DNA from: Paenibacillus barcinonensis
GTDB taxonomy: Bacteria; Bacillota; Bacilli; Paenibacillales; Paenibacillaceae
Direction of reading: 5' to 3'
Assembly (NCBI RefSeq): GCF_003217495.1
Contig: NZ_QJSW01000005.1
Location: forward strand, 248,001-312,000
DNA length: 64,000 nt
The notes under the pieces were generated by a model, which had not been told where the DNA came from, ran no database searches, and was given only the letters and a program-made list of their open reading frames with translations. The position numbers were made by a program, and so were the translations under genes. Shown piece after piece: positions 27,996 to 35,972 of this stretch. Positions within the stretch are counted from its first letter, which is position 1, and every line of letters begins with the position of its first letter.

Positions 27996-29246
27996 ATGGA
28001 AGATAACAAGGAAGTAAAGAAGCAAGAACAGCAAAAAGTAGAACAAGAGCAGCGAATGGAGGAACGTAAAGCAGCAAAGGAGCTCGATCAAGAGAAGGAG
28101 TTGCAAGAAGTACAAGCGGTACAAGAGGGCTCCCAGAACAAGGTCATGAAAGCGAACAGGTTGTCACGGCTGTTACATTTTATTGCAGATGTGTTTAGTC
28201 CCTTAATGCCTGTGCTTCTGGGCGCAGCAGTTCTGAAATGTATACTTGGCTTAATTGCATTTATCTATTCCTTCGGAGAGCCGGACAGTTCTTCTTTTAT
28301 CAACGGTCAGACCTGGATGATCTGGAAATCCATCGGTGACAGTGCTTTCTATCTGTTGCCTGTCCTGGTTGCAATAAGCACGGCACATCGTTTGCGAAGT
28401 AACCTGTATGTAGCAGGTGCGATAGGGGGACTGATGCTGTACCCGCAGATGATTCAATTGATGGCCGGCGGTGAAGAAGTGCATTTTATGAAAGTGCCGC
28501 TTGTGTCACAGGCTCCCTTCTATTCGGCTTCACTGTGGGTTATCGCTGCAATCGCTATCGTATCCTGGGCGGAAAGACATGTGGAGCGTCTCAGTCCTGA
28601 ATGGCTAAAAGGTATCCTTGCACCAGCATTAGCTCTCGGATTGATGGTGCCCGTTGTACTTATGGTGCTTGGCCCGTTGGGGACATGGAGTGGTGAACAG
28701 TTTTCGGAGGGAATCAACTCGCTTCTTAGTGATGCTCCAACCGTCCTGTTGATCCTGCTAGGAGCTCTCATGCCTCTTCTTATGCTCACAGGCATGCATT
28801 ACTGGTTAATTCCAATTTTGATTCATGAATTGATGACGACAGGCTCAACCATCCTGGTTCCCGTCATGATGGTTGCCTTCGTTGCCCAGGCGGGCGCTGC
28901 ACTCGCAGCAGGTTTACGCAGCCAGCAGGCGCAGTCCAGAAAACTGTCTTTTTGGGCAAGTGCAGCCGCATTATTTGGCGTAACTGAGCCTGCAATGTAC
29001 GCCGTAAATATGAGAAGCTGGGCCACATTTGGTGGAGCTATGCTGGGCGGTGCATTTGGCGCGTTGTATTTTGGCTTGTTGTCCGTCAGATCCTTGGTGA
29101 TCGGTGGAACGGGAAGTCTGCTGGAGCTTCCGTTCTACATTGAAGAGGGAACGTTGAATATGCTGCATACTTGTATCGGCGTAGGCATAGCTTATGTGAT
29201 ATCCGCAGTATTTGCTTATATGATGATGAGAAGAAAGATGCAGTAA
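27996..29246 (+). CDS. Orphan PTS EIIC protein, glucose/beta-glucoside superfamily, with charged coiled-coil N-terminus
   Basis: Membrane protein of 416 aa; AAGGAGCAGG precedes ATG 27996. From residue ~57 it is a clear beta-glucoside-type EIIC: LLHFIADVFSPLMPVLLGAAVLK, SAFYLLPVLVAISTAHRLRSN, LTGMHYWLIPILIHEL and FGVTEPAMYAVNMR (the ligand-site GITEP motif). Residues 1-50 are almost entirely Lys/Glu/Gln and predicted coiled coil, in the position of EIIB. No EIIB Cys motif or EIIA His domain is present, and no such gene is adjacent. It may use EIIA/EIIB in trans, act as a facilitator, or be a receptor-like protein. It is closed by a strong terminator. Confidence 0.85.
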   Translation: MEDNKEVKKQEQQKVEQEQRMEERKAAKELDQEKELQEVQAVQEGSQNKVMKANRLSRLLHFIADVFSPLMPVLLGAAVLKCILGLIAFIYSFGEPDSSSFINGQTWMIWKSIGDSAFYLLPVLVAISTAHRLRSNLYVAGAIGGLMLYPQMIQLMAGGEEVHFMKVPLVSQAPFYSASLWVIAAIAIVSWAERHVERLSPEWLKGILAPALALGLMVPVVLMVLGPLGTWSGEQFSEGINSLLSDAPTVLLILLGALMPLLMLTGMHYWLIPILIHELMTTGSTILVPVMMVAFVAQAGAALAAGLRSQQAQSRKLSFWASAAALFGVTEPAMYAVNMRSWATFGGAMLGGAFGALYFGLLSVRSLVIGGTGSLLELPFYIEEGTLNMLHTCIGVGIAYVISAVFAYMMMRRKMQ

Positions 29247-29291
29247 TGTTAAATGAAGTTCTGATTGTTCCGCTCACGATATAGAGTATAG

Positions 29292-29344
29292 AGGCTGCTC
29301 CACAAGGTCATGCCGTTGTGACCTTGTATGGAGCAGCCTTTATT
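29292..29344. terminator. Bidirectional terminator between EIIC and response regulator genes
   Basis: AGGCTGCTCCA and GGAGCAGCCT form a perfect outer stem, with ACAAGGTCA/TGACCTTGT inside. Confidence 0.85.
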
Positions 29345-29412
29345 GTTCGTTATTTTTGATGATGAAGAAATTAAACAGACAAAGGAGCGGAGGCGCTGTT
29401 CATGCAGCATAG

Positions 29413-30135
29413 TTATCTGCGATTCTGCCGCGTCTGGAATTTGTATCCAACACCACGCACAGTCACAATATAACGATGAGGGTCAAGCGGGTTTTCAATC
29501 TTACGTCTCAGATGGTGCATATGCACCATGACGGTACGCACATCACTCCAGTTGTCGAGCCCCCAGATCTGTTCAAACAGGTAATCGGTGCTGAAAACAT
29601 GTCCAGGGCGCCCGGCCATCAATAACAGAAGCTGAAGCTCTTTTGCAGGCAAGGATAGCTCGTTCCCTCCAACGGCTACCTCATAGCGATCAAAATGTAT
29701 ATCCAGCCAGCCATCTCGCCATACTTTTTCACTCGAATCGTCAGAATAGGGTGGATTTATTTTTGAAGATTTAATTCTCTTCTTGACTCTTGCGACCATA
29801 ATGTCTGGATCAAACGGTTTGGTCATATAGTCATCGGCAATTTCTAATCCTTGAATAATATCTTCAGTCTCCTGCCGGCTGCTTAGGAAAATAACCGGCA
29901 GCTCTGTTTTTTCTCTGAGCAGCTGCACCCAATCTGTCCCCAGTCCATCGGGGAGGACGATATCACACAGTATGAGATCGGGAGCATGCTCTTCGAACAG
30001 CCTGGATGCATCCTTTAACGTATGCGCTACAGAAGTGCTGTAATGCTGATGATGTAAATAAATCTGTACCAGCTCCGCAATATCTGTATCATCCTCCACG
30101 ATGAGAATATGACGTTTTTCTTCATGGCTTGTCAT
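29413..30135 (-). CDS. OmpR-family response regulator
   Basis: Receiver plus winged-helix regulator of 240 aa. ATG 30135 lies 10 nt after AGGAAGG and overlaps the kinase stop by 14 nt. The receiver has the acidic pair ED (14-16), phospho-acceptor Asp58 in LILCDIVLPDG and Lys in MTKPFDP. The C-terminal domain carries LSLPAKELQLLLLM and DVRTVMVHMHHLRRKIE and ends YIVTVRGVGYKF. It is co-translated with the upstream kinase. Direct repeats with 11-bp period lie in the divergent promoter region (32408-32427) and are probable targets. Confidence 0.93.
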   Translation of the reverse strand: MTSHEEKRHILIVEDDTDIAELVQIYLHHQHYSTSVAHTLKDASRLFEEHAPDLILCDIVLPDGLGTDWVQLLREKTELPVIFLSSRQETEDIIQGLEIADDYMTKPFDPDIMVARVKKRIKSSKINPPYSDDSSEKVWRDGWLDIHFDRYEVAVGGNELSLPAKELQLLLLMAGRPGHVFSTDYLFEQIWGLDNWSDVRTVMVHMHHLRRKIENPLDPHRYIVTVRGVGYKFQTRQNRR

Positions 30136-32317
30136 GCGGCGACAACCTTCCTTTCCACGCAGGTAGTCGGAAGCAGAATTCACTGCCCGAGCCCGGCTTG
30201 CTGCTTACCCCTATGTCTCCATGATGATAGTGCATAATTTCCTTGCAGATGGCCAGCCCTAGCCCCGACCCTTTATGCTCGTCCTGAACGGAGGGCGGGC
30301 TGGCCTGTTCGAAGCGTTCGAAGATCCGTTCCTGCCATTCGGGCAGGATGCCTACACCTGTGTCCTTAACACAAATGCATGCCATCCAGCCCTTCTCCGT
30401 CTCGGGAGCTTCAGTTAACCTCAAATTTACATGAATGATGCCCGCAGGGGAAGTAAAACGCAGTGCATTGGAGATCAGGTTGGATAATACTTGTTCCATT
30501 CGTATCGGGTCCAACTGCACGAGCCAATCTTCGCTCCCGGTAGTCAGCAGGTCCGATCCTGCAGGCAAATCCATTATGTACTGAATGCCGTTTGCCTGAA
30601 CATCCGTTTCATATTTAAGGAATAGCTCTTGCATAAATGGAATGACATATACGTTCTGCATCCTGAATTGTACCTGATGCGTCTCCAGCTTTGTCAGGTC
30701 AATCAGATCATGGATCATTCGTTCGAGCATAACCGAACGGGTGTAGATCCGATTCACATATTTCGGAGCATCGGCTGTAATAATACCATCCCGGAGCGCC
30801 TTGGCAAAGCCTTTAATCGAAGTGATGGGTGTACTCAATTCGTGAGAGATATTGGACAGCAGTCGGGTACGGAACAACTCGGCATCAGACATTTTTTGAT
30901 TGGCCTCCTGAAGCTCCGCATTTGTCCGTCGCAGTGACCTTGTTCGTTCCTCGATGATCTGCTCCAGATGTTGATTGGTTTCCTGAAGCTGTAGTGATAA
31001 TTGCTCTGATTCATGTAATGCTCGCGAGAAACGAGATGAGAGATTATATGCCTGGGTTAGCAGGAACACCAGCAGCCCTATAGACAGCATATCCTCTGTG
31101 GGCAGATGGACCGTGTAGAACAGCATATCATTCAGAGCGAATGCCATGAAAAACAGGAAGCCAATCATGCTGCTAACCGCCCCTTTTCTGCGCTTTGTCG
31201 CAGATCGGAGATAGATGTACAGCGTGTACAGCAGAGCCGGAAACAAAACTCCCCATGTAAAGGGCGTTAACAGATATGTGTATACATGTGCTGGTGTCAT
31301 TAGAAATAGCAGTATGCAGCCGGGCAGAATAACGCCGGATACGACTGAGACTTGGCGCACGGCTTCCGCAGGGTATTCCCGGTTAATAAACAAGATTAGT
31401 AATAGAGCTGTCATGGCAACAGATATGTATTCTGCTTTGACCGCCCATTCCCAAGGCAACCTGGGCAGCAGGTAAAGTGCAGTAGATTCACCAAGCACTA
31501 CAGTACGTACACCAACCGCCATACAGAGCAGACTGTACAACAGTGCAGAGGTTTCTTTTTTTCGATTCCAGAAGACAAATGCGTAGTACAGTGCCATCAC
31601 GCCGAAAATGCCAACAATACCGGATTGTGCAGAGACATGCAGAATCCGGGTCCAGGAGATGCTGTCGGCTGAGCCCAGCTCGATGTGCTGCCATATTCCT
31701 GCATTGCGCTGAGAGAAGTTTGATACTTGAATAATGATCTCGTTCCAGTCCGTCCGTGGTTGAAAATAAACAACTTCAGGATAACTTTTCGGGGTCTCGG
31801 ATATCCGGTTCGTACCCACAATGCCATTCCCGCCGACAAGGTGACCATTGATCCAGATGCGGTAAGCGGATGCAATGCTCTTGGGATAAAGCGCGAGAGG
31901 ATGAGCCCCCTCGCTTAATTCCTGCGGGAGCAGGATACGCAGCCGGTATGTTGCATAGCCTTCACTGGACAGAAACCCACCGCTGTTATCCGAATAATTT
32001 GTCCACGGTGCAGGCAGCTCCACGAGATTGGATACAGGTGTATGAGCGGCTTGGAAATCTGTTGGCTCCAGTAGCTGACGCCAGTAAAATTCCCATTCTC
32101 CATCCAGCGGGATGCTTTCTTCTTGATCCGTATACAGATTGGACCAATCCAGCATTCCCTGCTTGGCAGCAGGAGGAGTCATGGGAACCGAGGATGACAT
32201 ACTCTCCTTCTGGCTCCATTGATTCAGTAGGACTATGGCAGTAAAGAGTAGCATCAGGCCAACCAGCATGACAGGATGTTTGAGGATAAGACCATATGCC
32301 GATTTGCTTTGTTTCAT
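30122..32317 (-). CDS. Sensor histidine kinase with 7TMR-DISM-type sensor
   Basis: Membrane kinase of 731 aa; GGAGG lies 9 nt before the ATG. Layout: one N-terminal helix (about 12-32), an extracellular jelly-roll domain (~60-225, DGEWEFYWRQLL, PLALYPKSIASAYRIWINGHLVG) of the 7TMR-DISMED2 type, seven membrane helices (~235-430), a coiled coil (~440-475), HisKA with His492 in SNISHELSTPITS, and an ATPase domain with DTGVGI and GSGLGLAICKEI. 7TMR-DISM sensors are thought to bind carbohydrates or other small ligands. It is translationally coupled with the response regulator and divergent from the GNAT-like/micro-protein operon. Confidence 0.93.
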   Translation of the reverse strand: MKQSKSAYGLILKHPVMLVGLMLLFTAIVLLNQWSQKESMSSSVPMTPPAAKQGMLDWSNLYTDQEESIPLDGEWEFYWRQLLEPTDFQAAHTPVSNLVELPAPWTNYSDNSGGFLSSEGYATYRLRILLPQELSEGAHPLALYPKSIASAYRIWINGHLVGGNGIVGTNRISETPKSYPEVVYFQPRTDWNEIIIQVSNFSQRNAGIWQHIELGSADSISWTRILHVSAQSGIVGIFGVMALYYAFVFWNRKKETSALLYSLLCMAVGVRTVVLGESTALYLLPRLPWEWAVKAEYISVAMTALLLILFINREYPAEAVRQVSVVSGVILPGCILLFLMTPAHVYTYLLTPFTWGVLFPALLYTLYIYLRSATKRRKGAVSSMIGFLFFMAFALNDMLFYTVHLPTEDMLSIGLLVFLLTQAYNLSSRFSRALHESEQLSLQLQETNQHLEQIIEERTRSLRRTNAELQEANQKMSDAELFRTRLLSNISHELSTPITSIKGFAKALRDGIITADAPKYVNRIYTRSVMLERMIHDLIDLTKLETHQVQFRMQNVYVIPFMQELFLKYETDVQANGIQYIMDLPAGSDLLTTGSEDWLVQLDPIRMEQVLSNLISNALRFTSPAGIIHVNLRLTEAPETEKGWMACICVKDTGVGILPEWQERIFERFEQASPPSVQDEHKGSGLGLAICKEIMHYHHGDIGVSSKPGSGSEFCFRLPAWKGRLSPHDKP

Positions 32318-32407
32318 CAGGTTTGACCTCCGGCCAAGGGGGATTTGTATATTTTATTATAGATGGATGTTGGGCTTGTCGAAAGAAAAAGTTCTTGAAT
32401 CTCAATG

Positions 32408-32442
32408 AACTTAAACAAAACTTAAACTTCTCTAAGTACAAT
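32408..32442 (+). promoter_or_regulatory. Direct-repeat operator and -10 of the GNAT-like/micro-protein operon
   Basis: AACTTAAAC occurs at 32408-32416 and again at 32419-32427, exactly one 11-bp helical turn apart, as for OmpR-family binding sites. TACAAT at 32437-32442 is a good -10. The -35 position is occupied by the repeats, with no TTGACA-like sequence, which suggests an activator-dependent promoter. The adjacent response regulator is the obvious candidate. Confidence 0.55.
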
Positions 32443-32496
32443 AGTCCACATAATACATAGGCATTAAGGCCCGGCAACGAGGAAGGGAATTGGTTT

Positions 32497-33030
32497 ATGA
32501 AGTATTACTTTTCGGACTGTATAACATTTATGTACCAGCATCGCTATATGGACTTTTTGCTGGCTCATTATAGTGAATTAAATTTACCTTATTCTTTTTC
32601 GACCACGTTAAGTTATATCTCCAGTCCGCTATTCATGACCGGTAGTGCAATATTGTGTTTTGATGAGGAAGATGAGCCAGCAGGTGCATTTGGCTTTATT
32701 CACGGTACGGGGGAGCGGAATTATGAGGATCAGCATGTGGTTCAGCTACAGGTTGCTTTTATCGTAAAAAAATATCGCGGAAGCCGGGTTTTTATGGAGG
32801 GGTTGAGGTTTCTAGTACAGCATCTGGATGAACATGTCGATGAGGTTGTGCCTGTACAGGAAATCCGATTTTGGGCTCCTCACGAAGTTCGCATGCACCG
32901 GCTCTTCTCCAAATTTGCAGAACAAGTATCCAGTAAAACACTTGAAGCAGGTACTTTAAATGCTTATGTGGTAAGGCTTGCTGAGCTTCGTGCGTATCTT
33001 GCTTCGTTTGATCGTGAAGTCTGTGTTTAG
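32497..33030 (+). CDS. GNAT-like protein A of a three-gene operon
   Basis: Soluble protein of 177 aa starting at ATG 32497 behind AGGAAGGG. Residues 91-104 (KKYRGSRVFMEGLR) sit where GNAT enzymes bind the acyl-CoA pyrophosphate, preceded by a strand (VVQLQVAFIV) and followed by IRFWAPHEVRMHRLFSKFA. The glycine pattern is degenerate, so activity is uncertain. It is clearly homologous to the next gene across KKYR-SRVF--GLR and R-L-SKFA. It is the first gene of an operon closed by a terminator at 33778. The partner and substrate are unknown; the micro-protein two genes downstream is a candidate. Confidence 0.7.
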   Translation: MKYYFSDCITFMYQHRYMDFLLAHYSELNLPYSFSTTLSYISSPLFMTGSAILCFDEEDEPAGAFGFIHGTGERNYEDQHVVQLQVAFIVKKYRGSRVFMEGLRFLVQHLDEHVDEVVPVQEIRFWAPHEVRMHRLFSKFAEQVSSKTLEAGTLNAYVVRLAELRAYLASFDREVCV

Positions 33031-33056
33031 AAGTGTAAGGAAAGGATGACGTCATC

Positions 33057-33560
33057 TTGATTTTGCAGCTAAAGGGCCATCAATCCTTACAAGATGAGGA
33101 CTATGCCCGTTTTGCCCGTTTTTATCTGGCCAACAGTGATGAATTCGATGAGCAGTATATGCTTCATGATGCTTTATTTCATTTAATGGATACGATTCAG
33201 CAAACCCAGCTGCTCTTATTCGATAATGATCAGGGTCAGCTCAGCGCGTTCATTCAATATCGTTACATAGAGGATCTGCATACTGCCTTTATAGATTCAG
33301 CCGTACTGGACAAAAAGTATCGAAGCAGCAGAGTGTTTTTTGCAGGCCTTCGAGATGTCGTCTTATGGATTTGTGAGGAGAACAGGCATGTTCAGACCAT
33401 ACAGTTTCACGCAGCCGCAAACAACCGTTATATCAATCGGTTATACAGCAAATTTGCCGTATGTACTGATGTTCAGGTACGTAATGGTAGAACGGAGCAT
33501 GTATATACGGCTGAATTAGACCCTTTGCTGGTGTATCTGAAGATTCAAACGAATACATGA
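33057..33560 (+). CDS. GNAT-like protein B, paralogue of protein A
   Basis: Soluble protein of 167 aa. The TTG start at 33057 follows AAAGGATGA; the gap to protein A is 26 nt. The motif KKYRSSRVFFAGLR (86-99) corresponds to residues 91-104 of protein A, and INRLYSKFAV to MHRLFSKFAE. The N-terminal ~60 residues differ between the two. It may form a heterodimer with protein A. I know no characterised homologue of the pair, and the GNAT assignment rests on motif position rather than a close match. Confidence 0.65.
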   Translation: MILQLKGHQSLQDEDYARFARFYLANSDEFDEQYMLHDALFHLMDTIQQTQLLLFDNDQGQLSAFIQYRYIEDLHTAFIDSAVLDKKYRSSRVFFAGLRDVVLWICEENRHVQTIQFHAAANNRYINRLYSKFAVCTDVQVRNGRTEHVYTAELDPLLVYLKIQTNT

Positions 33561-33604
33561 TCTGTCGGGATGACCAATGAACTCTGAAAGGAGGTGAAGA
33601 CTAC

Positions 33605-33721
33605 GTGATTCCAATTCCAAGTTCTTACAACAAACCCGAAAAAGGTGGACGCATTTTTAAGTTTGAAAATGTATTGAAGCTGAATGAACAGCTCCGTGCA
33701 AGCACGACCTCTGCGAAGTAA
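33605..33721 (+). CDS. 38-residue micro-protein at the end of the GNAT-like operon
   Basis: GTG 33605 lies 7 nt after AAGGAGGTGA, the strongest ribosome binding site in the neighbourhood, and the frame ends at TAA 33719-33721. The peptide starts MIPIPSSYNKPEKGG, continues with an amphipathic RIFKFENVLKLNEQ part and ends ASTTSAK. It has seven Lys/Arg, three Glu, and no Cys or membrane segment. It lies 44 nt behind GNAT-like gene B and before the operon terminator. It could be a modified-peptide precursor, a signalling peptide or a small regulator. No function is recognised. Confidence 0.6.
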   Translation: MIPIPSSYNKPEKGGRIFKFENVLKLNEQLRASTTSAK

Positions 33722-33777
33722 TCCCCGCCAAGCATTCCTTCCATATTCCTGCTGAGGAAATGAGGAAAGAAAGACCA

Positions 33778-33820
33778 AAGAAGCAAGCTGATCACAGATG
33801 TGATGGGCGTGCTTCTTTTT
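33778..33820 (+). terminator. Terminator of the GNAT-like/micro-protein operon
   Basis: AAGAAGCA pairs with TGCTTCTT, with inner ATCACA/TGTGAT, followed by TTTTT. Confidence 0.85.
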
Positions 33821-33931
33821 CTATATAGCTATGCACCAAAAATATGAAAAAATGGTGAACGATGCTGGAACACATCCCTTTTAAAGGTTGTTTCTTTATA
33901 TAATTAGAGGAAAGAAGAAGGGAGTTGCCTG

Positions 33932-34474
33932 ATGAAAAAGCCATTATGGATCATTGCTAGTGTTGCTATTGTAATCCTGCTTGGAACGTATCTGATTGCA
34001 AACACAGCAGGCCGGGATAAGGCTGAGCAGCCTGAAGAGACGGATATTCGGAAGCTGGTGGAGGACATCAGTACAGGCCGGGAGAAACCGAAGTCTGCTT
34101 CGATTAGTGCTACAACGTTAACAGTGACAGATGCAGGGAACAAGGAAACCAGCTACACTTTGCCGGAAAATGAATTTTTTCTGTCCATTGCTCCTTACGT
34201 CCAGCAGACCCATCCCTGTGAAATTCATAGTTTAACGGGCTGTCAGGGGGAGATGGTGAATGAGGAATTCACGGTGACGATTCATGATTCAGAAGGGAAC
34301 ACATTCATGAAGGATGAAGTGTTAAAGTCTGGAGCGAACGGGTTCATGGATTTATGGGTGCCGAGGGATCGAACCTATCTGATCCGTATTGTTCAGGACG
34401 GAAAGGTGGCGGAGACGCAGCTGTCTACCTACAAAAATGATCAAAACTGCATCACAACAATGCAGTTGATGTAA
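33932..34474 (+). CDS. CueP-family copper-binding protein, membrane-anchored
   Basis: Extracytoplasmic protein of 180 aa; AAGGGAG precedes ATG 33932. It has an N-terminal hydrophobic anchor (about 5-24) and no lipobox. The CueP core is easily recognised: FFLSIAPYVQQTHPCEIHSLTGC with Cys96 and Cys104, GANGFMDLWVPRD, and a C-terminal Cys173 in NCITTMQL. The three Cys bind copper in the Salmonella protein, which protects the envelope and supplies copper to superoxide dismutase. It is a single gene here, without a copper ATPase nearby. Confidence 0.88.
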   Translation: MKKPLWIIASVAIVILLGTYLIANTAGRDKAEQPEETDIRKLVEDISTGREKPKSASISATTLTVTDAGNKETSYTLPENEFFLSIAPYVQQTHPCEIHSLTGCQGEMVNEEFTVTIHDSEGNTFMKDEVLKSGANGFMDLWVPRDRTYLIRIVQDGKVAETQLSTYKNDQNCITTMQLM

Positions 34475-34706
34475 GGTATTCTCAAGCCAGTCAAGCTTAT
34501 TGAATACGGGGGATGGGATGGATTGCTTGTTGAGCATGCATCTGAAGAACGATCCATCATCACGTATGCTGATCAATTGAGCAATGATGGGGAGCGTTGC
34601 CTCCATAATAGTGAGATAAGCTGAGATGACAGCAGGCCAAAAAGCACCAAACCCTTTAATATGGCTTGATGCTTTGACTTTTTGCAGTAAAGCTTAGCAG
34701 CCTGAC

Positions 34707-35879
34707 CTAATCCGTAATAAGGATACCACTTTCTCCAACAGCATCAAGCGCTTGCTGCAACTGTTCAATATCCTGAACGAGAGCAAGTCTGACGTAGCCT
34801 TCGCCTGATGGCCCAAAGGCACTGCCCGGAGTAACGATGACTCCTGCTTTGGTAACGAGGTCGGTCGCAAACTGCTCCGATGTATCGTAATGGGCAGGAA
34901 TCCGTGTCCAGATAAACATCGTCGCTTCCGGTTTGTTAATTGCCCATCCGAGTTTAGCAAAACCTTCACACAGCATATCACGCCGTTCCTCATAGATTGC
35001 CCGTACTCGTGCCACATCACTTTGGTCGCCTGTAATGGCAGAGATGGCCGCCCGCTGAATCGGAATAAACATACCATAATCCATATTGGATTTCAGTTTT
35101 TTCAGCGTACTGACAACGGCAGCGTTGCCTAGACAGAATCCGATTCTTGCTCCGGCCAGTCCATACGTTTTGGACAGGGAGTTGAATTCGATTCCCACAT
35201 CCATGGCACCGGGGTAAGCCAGAAAGCTACCACATGTTTTACCGTCAAAAACAAGCTCACTGTATGCATTGTCGTGAAGCACGATAATGTTATATTTTTT
35301 GGCAAAGGCAATCAGCTCTCCATAAAAGGAGTCGGGAGCCATCGCTGTAGTCGGGTTGTTCGGATACGATACCAGCATGAATTTTGCCCGCTGTGCGACA
35401 GCTTCAGGAATTTCATGCAGCTGAATAACGTAGTTGTGCTCTTCTTTTTGCGGCAAGTAATAGAGCTCTGCCCCAGCCAGAAGAGGACCATCTGCGAACA
35501 CCGGATAACAGGGATCAGGAACCAGCACGAGATCGCCCTCATCTACGATCGAGAGGGAGATATGTGCAAGCCCCTCCTGAGAGCCGAGCAGTGAACAGAT
35601 TTCTGTTTGCGGGTCCAGTTCGACGTGGTATCGTTCTTGATACCACTCGCTTGCCGCTTGCAGCAGTTCACTTTGGTCATTCACTGCGTAAATATAATTG
35701 GCTGGATCAGCCGCGGCCTCACAGAGTGCATTCATAATATGCTGGGCCGGTGGAATGTTTGGGGTTCCGACACTAAGATCAATGACGGGCTGTCCATGTT
35801 CCAGCCGGCGACGTTTGATATCCAGCAGCTTGGTGAAGATGCCTTCACTAAAGTGATTCATTCGTTTAGCAAATTTCAT
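34707..35879 (-). CDS. PLP-dependent class I/II aminotransferase (LL-DAP aminotransferase/PatA-like)
   Basis: Cytoplasmic fold-type I enzyme of 390 aa. I choose ATG 35879 (MKFAKRMNHF); a TTG seven codons upstream has no clear ribosome binding site. Key features: IDLSVGTPNIPP near residues 33-44, YPNNPTTA, DNAYSELVFDG, PLP lysine Lys237 in NSLSKTYGLAGARIGF, and the substrate-carboxylate Arg near the end in GYVRLALV. Such enzymes transaminate aromatic, branched-chain or diaminopimelate substrates; specificity cannot be read from the motifs. It is a single gene between CueP and a chemoreceptor. Confidence 0.88.
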   Translation of the reverse strand: MKFAKRMNHFSEGIFTKLLDIKRRRLEHGQPVIDLSVGTPNIPPAQHIMNALCEAAADPANYIYAVNDQSELLQAASEWYQERYHVELDPQTEICSLLGSQEGLAHISLSIVDEGDLVLVPDPCYPVFADGPLLAGAELYYLPQKEEHNYVIQLHEIPEAVAQRAKFMLVSYPNNPTTAMAPDSFYGELIAFAKKYNIIVLHDNAYSELVFDGKTCGSFLAYPGAMDVGIEFNSLSKTYGLAGARIGFCLGNAAVVSTLKKLKSNMDYGMFIPIQRAAISAITGDQSDVARVRAIYEERRDMLCEGFAKLGWAINKPEATMFIWTRIPAHYDTSEQFATDLVTKAGVIVTPGSAFGPSGEGYVRLALVQDIEQLQQALDAVGESGILITD

Positions 35880-35972
35880 GTTGATTCCATCAGCCTCCAA
35901 TGCTCTTCGTACGCATATTTATTAATAATAAATGCATAACGCACAAAAGAGAAGAGCAGAGAGCTGTGCCGT

